NCBI RefSeq assembly: GCF_000379425.1
Contig: NZ_KB902185.1
Location: forward strand, 1 to 64,000
DNA: 64,000 nucleotides
Direction: 5' to 3'
From: Corynebacterium lubricantis DSM 45231
Lineage (GTDB): Bacteria > Actinomycetota > Actinomycetes > Mycobacteriales > Mycobacteriaceae
Shown here: positions 51,730 to 61,152 of the stretch, piece by piece
Layout: every line of letters begins with the position of its first letter
How positions within the stretch are numbered: position 1 is the stretch's first letter
Notes under the pieces: model-generated
The model's database searches: none
Seen by the model: only the letters and a program-made list of their open reading frames with translations
What the model was told of the DNA's origin: nothing
Position numbers and translations under genes: made by a program

Positions 51730-54273
51730 GTGTTTGGACTGTCTAAGCTGCTCCGGGCCGGTGAAGGCCGTACGGTCAAGCGACTGAAGAAAATCGCAGA
51801 AGACGTCATCTCTTTGGAAGGTGAGTTCGAAAAGCTCACCGATGAAGAGCTCAAGGCGAAGACCGGTGAGTTCAAAAAGCAGCTGGAAGACGGCGCGGAT
51901 CTCAACGACATCTTGCTGGACGCTTTCGCTACCGCGCGCGAGGCCTCCTGGCGCGTGCTCGGCCAGAAGCACTACCTGGTGCAGATCATGGGTGGCGCGG
52001 CCTTGCACTTCGGCAACGTCGCCGAGATGAAAACGGGTGAAGGCAAGACCCTGACCTCGGTGCTGCCTGCGTACCTCAATGCTCTTGAGGGCAAGGGTGT
52101 GCACATTGTTACGGTGAACGATTACCTGGCAAAGCGCGACGCCGAGATGATGGGTCGTGTGCACCGCTTCCTGGGGCTTGAGGTGGGTGTCATCTTGTCC
52201 GAGATGCGCGCGCCGGAGCGCAAGAAGGCCTACGACGCCGACATCACCTACGGCACGAACAACGAGCTCGGCTTCGACTACCTGCGTGACAACATGGTCA
52301 AGTCGCTGAGCGACGCGGTACAGCGCGGACACCACTTCGGCATCGTCGACGAGGTTGACTCGATTCTTATCGACGAGGCCCGTACCCCTCTGATCATATC
52401 CGGACCTGTCGAGGGCTCGAGCCAGTTCTACAACGTGTTTGCCCAGCTCGCGCCACGCATGCGCGAGGGTATCCACTACGAGGTGGACAAGAAGAAGCGC
52501 ACCGTTGGCGTCAACGAAGAAGGCGTGGAGTTCGTCGAGGATCAGTTGGGCATTGATAATCTCTACGATCCGGAGAACTCCCAGCTGGTCAGCTACCTCA
52601 CCAACGCTCTGAAGGCAAAGGAGCTCTTCGAGCGCGATAAGGACTACATCGTCCGCCAGGGTGAGGTCATGATCGTGGACGGTTTCACGGGCCGCGTGTT
52701 GGCAGGGCGCCGCTACAACGAAGGTATGCACCAGGCGATCGAGGCCAAGGAAAAGGTCGAGATCAAAAACGAGAACCAGACCCTGGCGACCGTCACTCTG
52801 CAGAACTTCTTCCGCATGTATGACAAGCTCGCCGGCATGACCGGTACCGCAGAGACCGAAGCAGCCGAGCTGAACTCCATCTACGGCCTCGACGTGGTGC
52901 AGATCCCGACCAACCGGGAGAACCAGCGCATCGACCGCGACGACCTGATTTACAAGACTCAGGAAGCGAAGTTCGCCGCCGTGGCCGACGATATCGCCGA
53001 GCACGTGGAAAACGGCCAGCCCGTCCTCGTGGGTACCACCTCGGTGGAGCGCTCCGAGTACCTCTCGCAGCTGCTGACCAAGAAGGGCATCAAGCACAAC
53101 GTTCTCAACGCGAAGCACCATGAGGAGGAAGGCCGCATCATCGCCGAGGCGGGCATGCCGTCCTCGGTGACCGTGTCTACCAACATGGCGGGTCGCGGTA
53201 CCGATATCGTGCTGGGTGGCAACCCGGAAGTCCTCCTGGACGCGCGCCTGCAGGCCCAAGGCCTCGACCCATTCGAGGACGAAGAGAGCTTCCAGAAGGC
53301 ATGGGACGAGCAGCTTCCGAAGGCAAAGGAACGCTCCAAGAAGCTTGGCGACGAAGTCCGTGAAAGCGGCGGTCTCTACGTCCTGGGCACCGAGCGCCAC
53401 GAATCCCGACGTATCGATAACCAGCTGCGTGGTCGTTCCGGCCGCCAGGGCGACCCGGGCGAGACTCGCTTCTACCTGTCCATGCGCGACGATCTGATGG
53501 TGCGCTTTGTCGGTCAGTCCATGGAAAACATGATGAACCGCCTCAACGTGCCCGACGATGTCCCCATCGAGGCAAAGATGGTGTCCAACTCCATTAAGGG
53601 CGCTCAGGCGCAGGTGGAGAACCAGAACTTCGAAATGCGTAAGAACGTGTTGAAGTACGACGAGGTGCTCAACGAGCAGCGCAAGGTGGTCTACGCCGAA
53701 CGTCGCGAAATCCTCGACGCCAAGGACATCAAGGACCAGGTGCGCCGCATGATCACCGAGACCGTCGGCGCCTACGTCGATGGCGCAACCTTCGACGGAT
53801 ACGTGGAGGATTGGAACCTCGACGAACTCTGGAACGCACTCGAGGGGCTCTACGGCCCGACCATGAGCCCACAGTCCCTCGTTGACGGCACCGAATACGG
53901 CGCTGCCGGCGAGCTTTCGGCGGACCAGCTGCGCGAGGCGCTTGTCGACGATGCGCAGAAGGCCTACGACAACCTGGAAGCCAACGTTGCTGCCATCGGC
54001 GGCGACGCCCAGATGCGCAACATTGAGCGCATGGTGATCCTGCCGATCATCGACCAGAAGTGGCGCGAGCACCTCTACGAAATGGATTACCTCAAGGAGG
54101 GCATCGGCCTGCGTGCGATGGCACAGCGCGACCCTCTGGTGGAATACCAGAAGGAAGGCGGTGACATGTTCAACGCCATGAACGACGCCGTCAAGGAAGA
54201 GACCGTGCGACAGCTCTTCATGATGCGCAAGCAGTTCGAGCCGAAGTCGGAAGACACCACCGTCCAGGCATAA
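51730..54273 (+). CDS. secA: preprotein translocase ATPase SecA1
   Basis: 847 residues. Motor ATPase of the Sec pathway. Walker [24 protein letters not shown] (DEAD-like), preprotein cross-linking domain, [25 protein letters not shown], and helical scaffold. The C-terminus lacks the SecB-type zinc tail, as usual in actinobacteria. GTG start; family-like beginning [14 protein letters not shown]. It is the general SecA and not the accessory SecA2, by length and the conserved position after hpf. Confidence 0.96.
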   Translation: MFGLSKLLRAGEGRTVKRLKKIAEDVISLEGEFEKLTDEELKAKTGEFKKQLEDGADLNDILLDAFATAREASWRVLGQKHYLVQIMGGAALHFGNVAEMKTGEGKTLTSVLPAYLNALEGKGVHIVTVNDYLAKRDAEMMGRVHRFLGLEVGVILSEMRAPERKKAYDADITYGTNNELGFDYLRDNMVKSLSDAVQRGHHFGIVDEVDSILIDEARTPLIISGPVEGSSQFYNVFAQLAPRMREGIHYEVDKKKRTVGVNEEGVEFVEDQLGIDNLYDPENSQLVSYLTNALKAKELFERDKDYIVRQGEVMIVDGFTGRVLAGRRYNEGMHQAIEAKEKVEIKNENQTLATVTLQNFFRMYDKLAGMTGTAETEAAELNSIYGLDVVQIPTNRENQRIDRDDLIYKTQEAKFAAVADDIAEHVENGQPVLVGTTSVERSEYLSQLLTKKGIKHNVLNAKHHEEEGRIIAEAGMPSSVTVSTNMAGRGTDIVLGGNPEVLLDARLQAQGLDPFEDEESFQKAWDEQLPKAKERSKKLGDEVRESGGLYVLGTERHESRRIDNQLRGRSGRQGDPGETRFYLSMRDDLMVRFVGQSMENMMNRLNVPDDVPIEAKMVSNSIKGAQAQVENQNFEMRKNVLKYDEVLNEQRKVVYAERREILDAKDIKDQVRRMITETVGAYVDGATFDGYVEDWNLDELWNALEGLYGPTMSPQSLVDGTEYGAAGELSADQLREALVDDAQKAYDNLEANVAAIGGDAQMRNIERMVILPIIDQKWREHLYEMDYLKEGIGLRAMAQRDPLVEYQKEGGDMFNAMNDAVKEETVRQLFMMRKQFEPKSEDTTVQA

Positions 54274-54279
54274 CCCCGC

Positions 54280-54663
54280 CTAGAGCACCTTAAAACTGGT
54301 CAGCCGTCCGCTTTCAATGCGGGCGGCAAATCCATATTTCCTCTCTTTCGTCGCGGCCGTGCCAAATACTTCGCCGTTGGCGCGGGTATGGAAACTGAGA
54401 ATCCTGACGGGTCCGGCGGCTTCTGATCGTCGTTTAGCGGCAACGTGCATGCGCACGCTGTGATCAAACCGTGCCTGCTGCAACGCCCGGAGCTCGCGAA
54501 TGCCGAAGGCCGCGTCGAGCGCGACCTTCACCAGGGACGCGCCACGCGGTTCCGTGCCTCGCGGACGCGTGCCGCGAGGCACCGGGCGGGGCTGTGGACG
54601 GGGTTGAGATTGCCCCGGAACCAACACGCTGAGGTGCGTCTGGCCGGGAACGGGATAGTACAT
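54280..54663 (-). CDS. Rv3235-family protein
   Basis: 127 residues. A Pro/Arg-rich N-terminus (PRPQPRPVPRGTRPRG) followed by the family core: ALDAAFGIRELRALQQARFDHSVRMHVAA resembles Rv3235-type proteins (conserved GxRPxxQLRxLLxxxVxxxV). Function unknown; these proteins sit near secA in Corynebacteriales. Convergent with secA, 6 bp apart. No signal peptide. Confidence 0.65.
   Translation of the reverse strand: MYYPVPGQTHLSVLVPGQSQPRPQPRPVPRGTRPRGTEPRGASLVKVALDAAFGIRELRALQQARFDHSVRMHVAAKRRSEAAGPVRILSFHTRANGEVFGTAATKERKYGFAARIESGRLTSFKVL
54427..54439 (+). repeat. variant of the dispersed 13-mer (TCGTCGTTTAGCG)
   Basis: Two-base variant in the R-A position (TT in place of RA), inside the Rv3235-family gene. 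A similar TCGTCGTTTAGCC lies at 35089-35101 in wbbL. Confidence 0.3.
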
Positions 54664-54804
54664 GTGGGCTTGCCCTCCAAGTTCAATAGAAAAACAGGTG
54701 TGATGTGGAGGGCGGACGCGGGGTGGGCTAGGTAGTATTGTGTCACGATTAGTTCATTCACGCGCGCCGAGAGGCCGCTCGATTCAAAGAAGAAAGTCAG
54801 GTTC

Positions 54805-55215
54805 ATGCGAGGACTTATTGTGGACTACGTCGGCGTTCTGGATGCCGATGATGAAGATCAGCGCCGGTGGCGTTCCCTGCTTGCGGCAGTCCGCGACGCG
54901 GGGGTAGCGTCCGCAATTCTGTCCAATGATCCTGGCGGCGAGGGCGCCGATCAGATCCGCGAGTGGGAATTCCGTGGCATCGTGGACGCGGTTGTGCTCT
55001 CCGGGGAGATCGGCTTTGAAAAGCCGGAGCGCGAGGCATTCCAGGCTGCGGCCGACGCGATCGAGGCGGACCTGTCGGATTGCGTGCTCATCGACGATGA
55101 CATTTTGAATGTGCGCGGCGCCGTGGACAACGGCCTGATCGGTATCCTGCACACCAGCTTTGATCGCACCGTCGTAGAAATCCAGTCGCTTTTCGAGATC
55201 GAGGGTGAGTTCTAA
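54805..55215 (+). CDS. HAD-superfamily protein
   Basis: 136 residues. Motif II ILSND, motif III Lys in FEKPEREAF and motif IV CVLIDDDILNVRGA are HAD-like. Motif I reads VDYVGVLD where DxDGxLxD is expected: the nucleophile Asp is kept but the second, general-acid Asp is Val, so phosphatase turnover may be poor. No cap domain of note. Followed 2 bp later by a DUF6912 gene in what looks like an operon. Confidence 0.75.
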   Translation: MRGLIVDYVGVLDADDEDQRRWRSLLAAVRDAGVASAILSNDPGGEGADQIREWEFRGIVDAVVLSGEIGFEKPEREAFQAAADAIEADLSDCVLIDDDILNVRGAVDNGLIGILHTSFDRTVVEIQSLFEIEGEF

Positions 55216-55217
55216 GA

Positions 55218-55712
55218 GTGCGCGTGTATATCCCGGCGACGTTCTCCATGCTCGAGACCCTCGATGCGGAAGGCCAGATGCCCGTGCGCAACGGCTGGGG
55301 TTTCGCGGCCACCGAGGACTTGGTGAACTTCTACGAACTCGGCGATGAAGAAGAAATTGAGATGATCGCCTTCGACGATGCCGCACTCGCCTCGATGCGC
55401 TTGCTCACCATCGGCGACGAAGAGAAGTTCCCGCATCGCCGCATCGTCGTCTCCGTCGACGTTGATGCCGAGCCCATGCCGGACATGGGCGAGTCCGTGG
55501 TGAAGGTCGCCAGTCCCATCTCGCTCGAGGACGTCGCAGCCATCCACATCGACCTGGAAGAGGCCGAGGAAGCCACGAAGAAGGCCGTGTCGCTTATCGA
55601 CGAAGCCGACCTCGGCGACGAGGACGCTGAGCTGGCGGTAGGGGATGCCCAAGATAACTACATGGCATTCTACGACCCGAGCGAGCTACCGTTCCTGGTC
55701 GAGCTGCTTTAA
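55218..55712 (+). CDS. DUF6912 family protein
   Basis: 164 residues, acidic. N-terminus VRVYIPATFSMLETL and FAATEDLVNFYELGDEEEIEM fit the actinobacterial DUF6912 family. No known function and no membrane segment. GTG start 2 bp after the HAD gene. The last 27 bp overlap the 3' end of the convergent rsgA gene. Confidence 0.75.
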   Translation: MRVYIPATFSMLETLDAEGQMPVRNGWGFAATEDLVNFYELGDEEEIEMIAFDDAALASMRLLTIGDEEKFPHRRIVVSVDVDAEPMPDMGESVVKVASPISLEDVAAIHIDLEEAEEATKKAVSLIDEADLGDEDAELAVGDAQDNYMAFYDPSELPFLVELL

Positions 55713-56708
55713 ATCCCACTCGTTGTTGCTGCGCAAAGCAGCAAGCAAGCCGCGCACTGCCTGAGCGCGGCGCCACGTGGGCGAGCCTTCTTCGAACTTG
55801 TCCCACGCGCATTCCGGGTCGGCTGGGGGGCCGGCGTGGGTGCAGCCGCGGGGGCAGTTCTCGGCTGCCTGGGCCAAGTCCTCAAAGGGTGCAATCACGT
55901 CGTCGGGGGAGACGTGGGCCAATCCGAAGGAGCGGATACCCGGGGTATCGATGATCCAGCCGCCCTCGGGCAGCTTCAAAGCCACGGACTGAGTGGATGT
56001 GTGGCGGCCTTTGCCTACCCCGGAAACCTCGCCCGTTTCTCGCTGGGCGTCGGGCACCAGGCGATTGACTAGGGTAGATTTCCCCACACCGGAGTGGCCG
56101 ATGAGGGCGGAGAGGCGATCGTCGATAAGCGAATGCAACTCCGTGAGCTCGTCGTCGATGCCGGTCGTGAGCACCGTGACGTTGAGGTCGGCGAACTCGG
56201 CGGCGAACTCGGAAGGGTCGGCGAGGTCGGACTTGGTCAGGCACACCACCGGGGTCAGCCCGCCGACGAAGGCGGCGATCAGCGCGCGCTCGACGAAGCC
56301 GGTGCGTGGTGGGGGATCGGCGACGGCCGCGACGATGAGCAAGATTTCGGCGTTGGCAACGACGATGCGCTCGTAGGGGTCGGAATCGTCGGCGGTGCGG
56401 CGCAACACGCTTGTACGGTCCTCGCGCTTGACGATGCGTGCCAGCGTGTCCTTCTTGCCCGTGATATCCCCGACGACACCGACGCGGTCGCCGACCTCGA
56501 TGGAGGTACGTCCCAGTTCACGGGCGCGCATGCAGGTGACCAAGGTGTCGTTCTCAAGTACGACGCCCCAACGGCCGCGGTCTTTCGTGGTGACCATCCC
56601 GAAGACTGCATCCTCGTGCTTCGGGCGGTCCTTCGTGCGTGGCCGCGAGCCTTTGCCGGGGCGGATGCGGACATCAGATTCGTCGTATGACCTGCGGGAT
56701 CTAGCCAC
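55686..56708 (-). CDS. rsgA: ribosome small subunit-dependent GTPase A
   Basis: 340 residues. Circularly permuted GTPase for 30S maturation: OB-fold (about 45-110), then G4 LTKSDLAD, G1 [13 protein letters not shown]3 DTPGIRSFG, and a C-terminal zinc motif CPRGCTH...PEC. GTG 56708 overlaps the aroA stop by 8 nt; upstream sequence is aroA coding in another frame. The basic N-terminus (about 1-40) is usual in actinobacteria. Confidence 0.92.
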   Translation of the reverse strand: MARSRRSYDESDVRIRPGKGSRPRTKDRPKHEDAVFGMVTTKDRGRWGVVLENDTLVTCMRARELGRTSIEVGDRVGVVGDITGKKDTLARIVKREDRTSVLRRTADDSDPYERIVVANAEILLIVAAVADPPPRTGFVERALIAAFVGGLTPVVCLTKSDLADPSEFAAEFADLNVTVLTTGIDDELTELHSLIDDRLSALIGHSGVGKSTLVNRLVPDAQRETGEVSGVGKGRHTSTQSVALKLPEGGWIIDTPGIRSFGLAHVSPDDVIAPFEDLAQAAENCPRGCTHAGPPADPECAWDKFEEGSPTWRRAQAVRGLLAALRSNNEWDLKQLDQER

Positions 56709-57984
56709 GGAGCATATCCGCCCACATCTTCTCGAACCCAGGTAGGGTCTTCGACGTTGTCGCGATATTTTCCACCTCGACATCCTCGACGACAAGTCCG
56801 ATGATGGCGCCTGCGGTAGCCATCCGGTGATCGGCGTAGGACGTCCACTGGCCGCCGTGCAGCTGGGCGGGTTCGATATGGAGGCCGTCCGCGAGCTCCT
56901 GGCACGCGCCGCCGAGATTGTTAATCTCGTGCGTCAGGGCCGCGAGCCGGTCGGTTTCGTGGCCGCGCAGGTGGGCGATACCCGTGAGCTCGGAAGGGGT
57001 GGATGCCAAAGCGGCAAGAGCGGCCACCGTGGGCGCGAGCTCGCCGATATCGCTCATATCCAGTGAGATGCCCGTGAGCATGCCGGGCTGCGGGCCACGG
57101 ACCTCCAGGGAGTAGGTGGGGCCCTCGGAGACGAGTTCGACTTCGCAACCCATGCGCTCGAGGATGTCGCGGATGACATCACCTGGCTGGGTAGTGGCGA
57201 GCGGCCAGTTCGGGATGCGCATAATGCCGCCGGTGACGGCTGCTGCGGCGAGGAAAGGCGTGGCATTGGAGAGGTCCGGTTCGATGTGCCAGGTGCGGCC
57301 CTCGATCTCGCCGGGGTGCACGGTCCACGTGTTCTCGCTGGTGGTGACGGTGACGCCGGATTTGCGGAGCATGTCCACCGTCATCTCGATGTGCGGCATC
57401 GACGGCAGCGTCTTGCCGGTGTTGTGCACCGTCACGCCCTTGTTGAAGCGTGGGCCGGCGAGCAAGAGGCCGGAGACGAACTGCGAGGAACCGGAGGCGT
57501 CGATGAAGACTTCTCCGCCCTCGGCCTCGCCGTGACCGTGGATAGTAAATGGCAGCGAGTCGCCCTCGACATCGACACCGAGTGTGCGCAGGGCATCAAG
57601 GATCGTACCCATGGGGCGGTTACGGGCGTACTCGTCACCGTCGAAACGCACGGGGCCGTTGGCGAAAGCGGCAGCAGCAGGAGCAAACCGCATGACGGTG
57701 CCGGCCAGCCCGCAATCGACGTCGGCGCCGTGCAGGGTGCCTGGGGTGACAGTAATAATGTCGGAGTCGTCGCTGCTGCTGTGGGAAAAGCCAGTGCCCA
57801 GCGACGCCATGGCCTGCTCCATCAGGTCCGTGTCGCGGGAGCGCAGCGCGCCGATAATCTTTGACGGATAGGACGCCAACGCCGCCAGAATGTACGCGCG
57901 ATTTGTGATTGATTTCGACCCAGGAACTATTTGGGTGTGGGCAACGGGGCCGTGGGCGGTCGGGGCAGGCCAAAGATCTGTCAT
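56701..57984 (-). CDS. aroA: 3-phosphoshikimate 1-carboxyvinyltransferase (EPSP synthase)
   Basis: 427 residues. Shikimate pathway step joining shikimate-3-P and [34 protein letters not shown] (LxGTxxRF), [19 protein letters not shown] and [10 protein letters not shown] are intact. ATG 57984 is chosen because family similarity begins there and, on the minus strand, TATTAT ends 7 nt before it (leaderless). It is the first gene of aroA-rsgA and shares its promoter region with the SRAP gene. Confidence 0.95.
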   Translation of the reverse strand: MTDLWPAPTAHGPVAHTQIVPGSKSITNRAYILAALASYPSKIIGALRSRDTDLMEQAMASLGTGFSHSSSDDSDIITVTPGTLHGADVDCGLAGTVMRFAPAAAAFANGPVRFDGDEYARNRPMGTILDALRTLGVDVEGDSLPFTIHGHGEAEGGEVFIDASGSSQFVSGLLLAGPRFNKGVTVHNTGKTLPSMPHIEMTVDMLRKSGVTVTTSENTWTVHPGEIEGRTWHIEPDLSNATPFLAAAAVTGGIMRIPNWPLATTQPGDVIRDILERMGCEVELVSEGPTYSLEVRGPQPGMLTGISLDMSDIGELAPTVAALAALASTPSELTGIAHLRGHETDRLAALTHEINNLGGACQELADGLHIEPAQLHGGQWTSYADHRMATAGAIIGLVVEDVEVENIATTSKTLPGFEKMWADMLRG

Positions 57985-58003
57985 AAGGTACATAATAGAT
58001 GGT
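57985..58003. promoter_or_regulatory. divergent promoter with overlapping -10 boxes, aroA / SRAP
   Basis: Only 19 bp separate the two start codons. On the plus strand CATAAT (57991-57996) ends 7 nt before the SRAP ATG. On the minus strand TATTAT (57992-57997) ends 7 nt before the aroA ATG. The -10 boxes overlap by five bases, so each -35 would lie inside the opposite gene and both mRNAs would be leaderless. Confidence 0.6.
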
Positions 58004-58663
58004 ATGTGTGGACGATTCGTACTCTTTACCACCGGCGATGAACTCATGAGCGAGATCGGCGGGCTCCCCGGCGTGACCGAGGTGTCCGCCCCCGAGGGCC
58101 TGCCCGGCCCGCGCTACAACGTGGCGCCGACCCAAAAGGTGCCTGTCGTACGCTTTACCGGCTCGGAGGCCTCCATCGATCCAGCCCGCTGGGGGCTGCT
58201 GCCGTCGTGGAAGAAAGACGAAACGGGCCCGCCGCTGTTCAACGCGCGCGGCGAGACAGTCGCAGAGAAGCCCTCATTTCGCTCGGCCTTTAAGTCCAGG
58301 CGCGCCATTATGGTCCTCGACGGCTACTACGAGTGGCACGAGAAGAAGCCCTACTTCGTCACCCGGAAGGAAGGCATGCTGTTTGCGGCCGCCCTATGGG
58401 AGACGGGCCTTGATCAACTGTCCACGACCATGGTGACAACGGCGTCGCACGGAAAAATCGAATGGCTCCATGACCGCCTGCCGCTCTTTTTAGACGAGAG
58501 CGATATTGCGCAGTGGGTGAGTGGCAGCCCAGAAGAGGCCCTCGAGCTCGTGCACCCTTCGACGCTTGCCGACGATTTGGAGTGGACTCCGGCCGACCCT
58601 GCAGTGGGAAATGTCCGCAATGATTACGCCGAGTTAATCTCTGATACGACCACCTTGTTTTAG
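58004..58663 (+). CDS. SRAP (SOS response-associated peptidase, HMCES/YedK) family protein
   Basis: 219 residues. MCGRF places the catalytic Cys directly after the start Met, as the family needs; NARGET, GYYEWHE and the His in LHDRLPLFL complete the site. YedK/HMCES proteins cross-link covalently to abasic sites in single-stranded DNA and protect them. The earlier frame (from 57890) is not used because Cys2 must be N-terminal. Confidence 0.93.
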   Translation: MCGRFVLFTTGDELMSEIGGLPGVTEVSAPEGLPGPRYNVAPTQKVPVVRFTGSEASIDPARWGLLPSWKKDETGPPLFNARGETVAEKPSFRSAFKSRRAIMVLDGYYEWHEKKPYFVTRKEGMLFAAALWETGLDQLSTTMVTTASHGKIEWLHDRLPLFLDESDIAQWVSGSPEEALELVHPSTLADDLEWTPADPAVGNVRNDYAELISDTTTLF

Positions 58664-58691
58664 AAAATCCGTTGTGCTTTACAATGGCCAC

Positions 58692-59288
58692 ATGTCACAG
58701 ACTGAAAGCTCTCAGCGATTTACTGAGGAGGCCATGCCACTTCTGGACCAGCTCTACGGTGGCGCCCTGCGCATGACCAGAAATCCTCAAGACGCCGAGG
58801 ACTTAGTCCAAGAGACGTATCTGAAGGCGTACAAGGCCTTTGACTCCTTCAAGCCTGGAACGAATTTGAAGGCGTGGCTGTACCGCATTATGACGAATAC
58901 GTATATCAATACGTATCGCAAGAAGCAGCGTCGCCCGCTGGAGACTTCCGCGGATGAAGTAACGGATCATCAGCTTTACACCACGAGCAACCATGACTCG
59001 ACCGGCCTGCAGTCCGCCGAGGTTGAGGCCTTGAAGAACATGCCGGATTCCCAGATCACCGAGGCGCTGAATTCGCTTTCCGACGACTACCGCATGGTGG
59101 TCTACCTCGCCGATGTCGAGGGCATGGCGTACAAAGAAATCGCCGAAATTATGGATACTCCACTGGGAACGGTGATGAGTCGTCTCCATCGTGGAAGAAA
59201 ACAGCTCCGCGGTTTGTTGAAAGACGTAGCAGCCGAAAAAGGCATTGGTTTAGACCACCCAGACATGCAGGAAGGAATCGAGCAATGA
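58692..59288 (+). CDS. sigH: ECF sigma factor SigH
   Basis: 198 residues. Region 2 ([36 protein letters not shown]) and region 4 ([23 protein letters not shown]) are clear. SigH drives thiol-oxidative and heat stress genes in Corynebacteriales. ATG 58692 is preferred: TACAAT (58680-58685) ends 6 nt before it, so a housekeeping-type leaderless promoter is likely. rshA overlaps its end by 4 nt (ATGA). Confidence 0.95.
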   Translation: MSQTESSQRFTEEAMPLLDQLYGGALRMTRNPQDAEDLVQETYLKAYKAFDSFKPGTNLKAWLYRIMTNTYINTYRKKQRRPLETSADEVTDHQLYTTSNHDSTGLQSAEVEALKNMPDSQITEALNSLSDDYRMVVYLADVEGMAYKEIAEIMDTPLGTVMSRLHRGRKQLRGLLKDVAAEKGIGLDHPDMQEGIEQ

Positions 59289-59563
59289 GTGCCGACCACC
59301 ACAAGGACGATTGCGGCAAGCAGTGCGACGATCAGCAGGCGCTTCTCTGCGAGCTACTCGACGAAGACACCACCCAAGAACGCGCCACAGAGATTCAAGA
59401 GATCATCGCCAGCTGTCCCGAGTGCTTCGGAAGATTGAAATCCGAGCAAGAAGTAAGGGCAATGGTGCGTCGGTGTGGGCAGCCAGACCCGGCACCCGAG
59501 CAGCTTCGAACGCGCATTATGCAGCGAATTTCGATTACTTATACTGAAACCCACTGGTCCTAG
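59285..59563 (+). CDS. rshA: anti-sigma factor RshA (ZAS family) with altered zinc motif
   Basis: 92 residues; overlaps sigH by 4 nt. RsrA/RshA proteins use HxxxCxxC as a zinc redox switch to hold SigH. Here the motif reads IIASCPEC, so the His is replaced by Ile. N-terminal HH and three further cysteines ([12 protein letters not shown]) remain and could supply ligands. The rest ([24 protein letters not shown], abridged) fits the family. Function as the SigH partner is inferred from position. Confidence 0.85.
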   Translation: MSADHHKDDCGKQCDDQQALLCELLDEDTTQERATEIQEIIASCPECFGRLKSEQEVRAMVRRCGQPDPAPEQLRTRIMQRISITYTETHWS

Positions 59564-59578
59564 ATCTGGGCAACGAAA

Positions 59579-59615
59579 AACGCCTTCTTTCCTATAAACA
59601 AGGAAAGAAGGCGTT
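59579..59615. terminator. bidirectional terminator between rshA and bL37
   Basis: Perfect 15-bp stem AACGCCTTCTTTCCT / AGGAAAGAAGGCGTT with loop ATAAACA. On the minus strand it is followed by TTTTT-type sequence, so it ends the bL37 transcript; it also stops rshA. Confidence 0.9.
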
Positions 59616-59623
59616 AGCTGTTC

Positions 59624-59698
59624 TTAAGCATTTGGACGCTTACCGTGGTTTGCGCCCTTCTTGCGACGGTCCTTACGCTTACGACCACGCTTCGACAT
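59624..59698 (-). CDS. 50S ribosomal protein bL37 (24 residues, AURKAIP1/COX24-like)
   Basis: Reads M-SKRGRKRKDRRKKGANHGKRPNA, the very basic 24-residue protein found in actinobacterial large subunits (bL37; databases: AURKAIP1/COX24 domain). AAAGGAGG lies 6 nt before the ATG, an unusually good Shine-Dalgarno, and a terminator lies just downstream. Easily missed by gene callers because of its length. Confidence 0.9.
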   Translation of the reverse strand: MSKRGRKRKDRRKKGANHGKRPNA

Positions 59699-59840
59699 AT
59701 GCGGCCTCCTTTAAGATAGGTGAGTAGATAATTTCTTACCTACTGACTCTAGTGTTCTCAGCTGTCAGCAGGAAATTCGGGTCCTTCTAAACTGCGGTGG
59801 AGGCCAGCAGGGGAGAAGACTTACAGTTTTTGGTGCAGTC

Positions 59841-60101
59841 TTATGCGGTGACGCGTGCGCGACGGCCGCGTGCCTTGTTGCGACGCTTGAGAGCGCGACG
59901 CTCTTCTTCAGACAGGCCGCCCCAAACGCCAGCGTCCTGGCCGGTTTCCAGTGCCCACTTCAGGCACATAGAGGTTACTGGGCAGCGGTTGCAGACCAGC
60001 TTGGCCTGGGCGATCTGGGAAAGTGCAGGGCCGGAGTTTCCGACAGGGAAGAACAGTTCTGGGTCTTCATCGCGGCAAATAGCTTCGTGGCGCCAATCCA
60101 T
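59841..60101 (-). CDS. whcE: WhiB-family Fe-S transcription factor WhcE (WhiB1-type)
   Basis: 86 residues. Cys9 and CNRCPVTSMC supply the four cluster ligands; GVWGGLSEEERRALKRRN is the WhiB turn and basic tail. In C. glutamicum WhcE sits after sigH-rshA and takes part in oxidative and heat stress; it resembles mycobacterial WhiB1. AAGGAG lies 10 nt before the ATG. A long intergenic region with a palindrome lies upstream. Confidence 0.92.
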   Translation of the reverse strand: MDWRHEAICRDEDPELFFPVGNSGPALSQIAQAKLVCNRCPVTSMCLKWALETGQDAGVWGGLSEEERRALKRRNKARGRRARVTA

Positions 60102-60301
60102 GGTAATTTTTCTCCTTAAGTGTTACGAACAGCGTTTTCGGTGTTGCTTGATGTCTTTAGTGCGCACCACAAATAGACCCCATTGCAGTGGGTGTCTTTT
60201 GCAAATTGTTTGCGAACCAAGTGGTGGGACGGCAGTCCTGCGGTGGTTCCGAGGCCCATCAACTTTACTTGGTTTTAACTCCGTGGTGATTGGGAGTTAA
60301 T

Positions 60302-60317
60302 GGTTAATTAATTAACC
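60302..60317. promoter_or_regulatory. 16-bp perfect palindrome GGTTAATTAATTAACC
   Basis: Self-complementary AT-rich site 201 bp upstream of the whcE start. It looks like a repressor operator, but no family is assigned. Confidence 0.4.
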
Positions 60318-60383
60318 TGTTGTTTTTGCTACCCGAGAATCATGACATGTTTAGTTCGCCTGCGCTAGGGTTAAAGCCATTAT

Positions 60384-60399
60384 TGTGACTAAGATCACT
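60384..60399. promoter_or_regulatory. candidate GlxR (CRP-like) site upstream of whcE
   Basis: TGTGACTAAGATCACT keeps TGTGA-N6-TCAC, the GlxR consensus except the last base. 283 bp from whcE and 316 bp from the membrane protein gene. Confidence 0.5.
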
Positions 60400-60652
60400 T
60401 AATTGTATGCAGTTAATGTACGTAACCTGCGCCACATTTCCTAAATGCGTTCATGTCAGCAATGCTGTGACCTGTGATTATCCTAGTTTAAAGAACATGC
60501 GCACTTCTAAAGAAAGGTCAAATCTTTGGGGAGGAAATTAGGGCGCAGATCACAAAATTTCAGGCGGAAATCGTCGATACGCCAAGTTTTAAGTGTTAAG
60601 AAATCGCGTAACGCCAAGTTTGCCAACTTTTAAAGTTCATCTGAGATCCACT

Positions 60653-60672
60653 GAAATCCTCCGAAATCCTCC
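60653..60672 (+). repeat. tandem 10-bp repeat GAAATCCTCC x2
   Basis: Two exact units, with a third diverged unit before (GAGATCCACT), just before the membrane protein gene. Confidence 0.45.
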
Positions 60673-60714
60673 GAAAGGCGGAGAAAATCAGCAAGGAAGC
60701 TAGACTGCCTTACT

Positions 60715-61152
60715 GTGACGAAGAAACCTCAAGCTACAGGAACCCAGCTCCCCGCGACCGTGAAATGGGCGGCAATTATCTCGCTCGTGCAGATGGTTGC
60801 CGCATTCATTTATGCGGGCCTTCAGATCTACTGGGAGGCATCAGGGACGCAACACTCCTCACTAGAATCGGCGAGCCAGAACACTCAATACGTCGGATAC
60901 GGCACGGCCATCTTCATCATCCTCGTCTTCGGGGCAATGGGTGCAGCCGCGTACTCCATGCTCTCGGGCAAAGTCTGGGGCCGCGGCTTGATCGTGCTCA
61001 TGCAGTTCATCCTGCTTGGCGTGGCCTACTTCATGTTCTCCGGCGGGGCGATTCTTTTGGCCATCGCCACTGGGCTGTCGGCGCTCGTCGCACTCGTGAT
61101 GCTGTTTAACCCCCGCTCAACTGAGTGGGTTGCTTCGCGCTACGGCGCTTAG
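60715..61152 (+). CDS. four-helix membrane protein of unknown function
   Basis: 145 residues with four hydrophobic helices (about 17-40, 60-82, 88-108 and 110-130). No motif recognised. The GTG start is preceded by TAGACT (60701-60706) at 8 nt, consistent with a leaderless mRNA. Convergent with the propeller-protein gene (4 nt overlap). Confidence 0.7.
   Translation: MTKKPQATGTQLPATVKWAAIISLVQMVAAFIYAGLQIYWEASGTQHSSLESASQNTQYVGYGTAIFIILVFGAMGAAAYSMLSGKVWGRGLIVLMQFILLGVAYFMFSGGAILLAIATGLSALVALVMLFNPRSTEWVASRYGA

Larger units (their letters stand above)
60102..60714. other. intergenic region upstream of whcE and the membrane protein gene (613 bp)
   Basis: No coding sequence is supported. It contains a 16-bp perfect palindrome (60302-60317), a candidate GlxR site (60384-60399) and tandem GAAATCCTCC units (60653-60672), and is AT-rich compared with flanking genes. 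It probably holds the complex whcE promoter or a small RNA; I cannot tell which. Confidence 0.55.

Noticed and set aside
51682-54072. Long open frame (796 codons) antisense to secA
   Set aside because: SecA on the plus strand is unmistakable; the opposite frame has no family features and arises from GC-rich codon bias.
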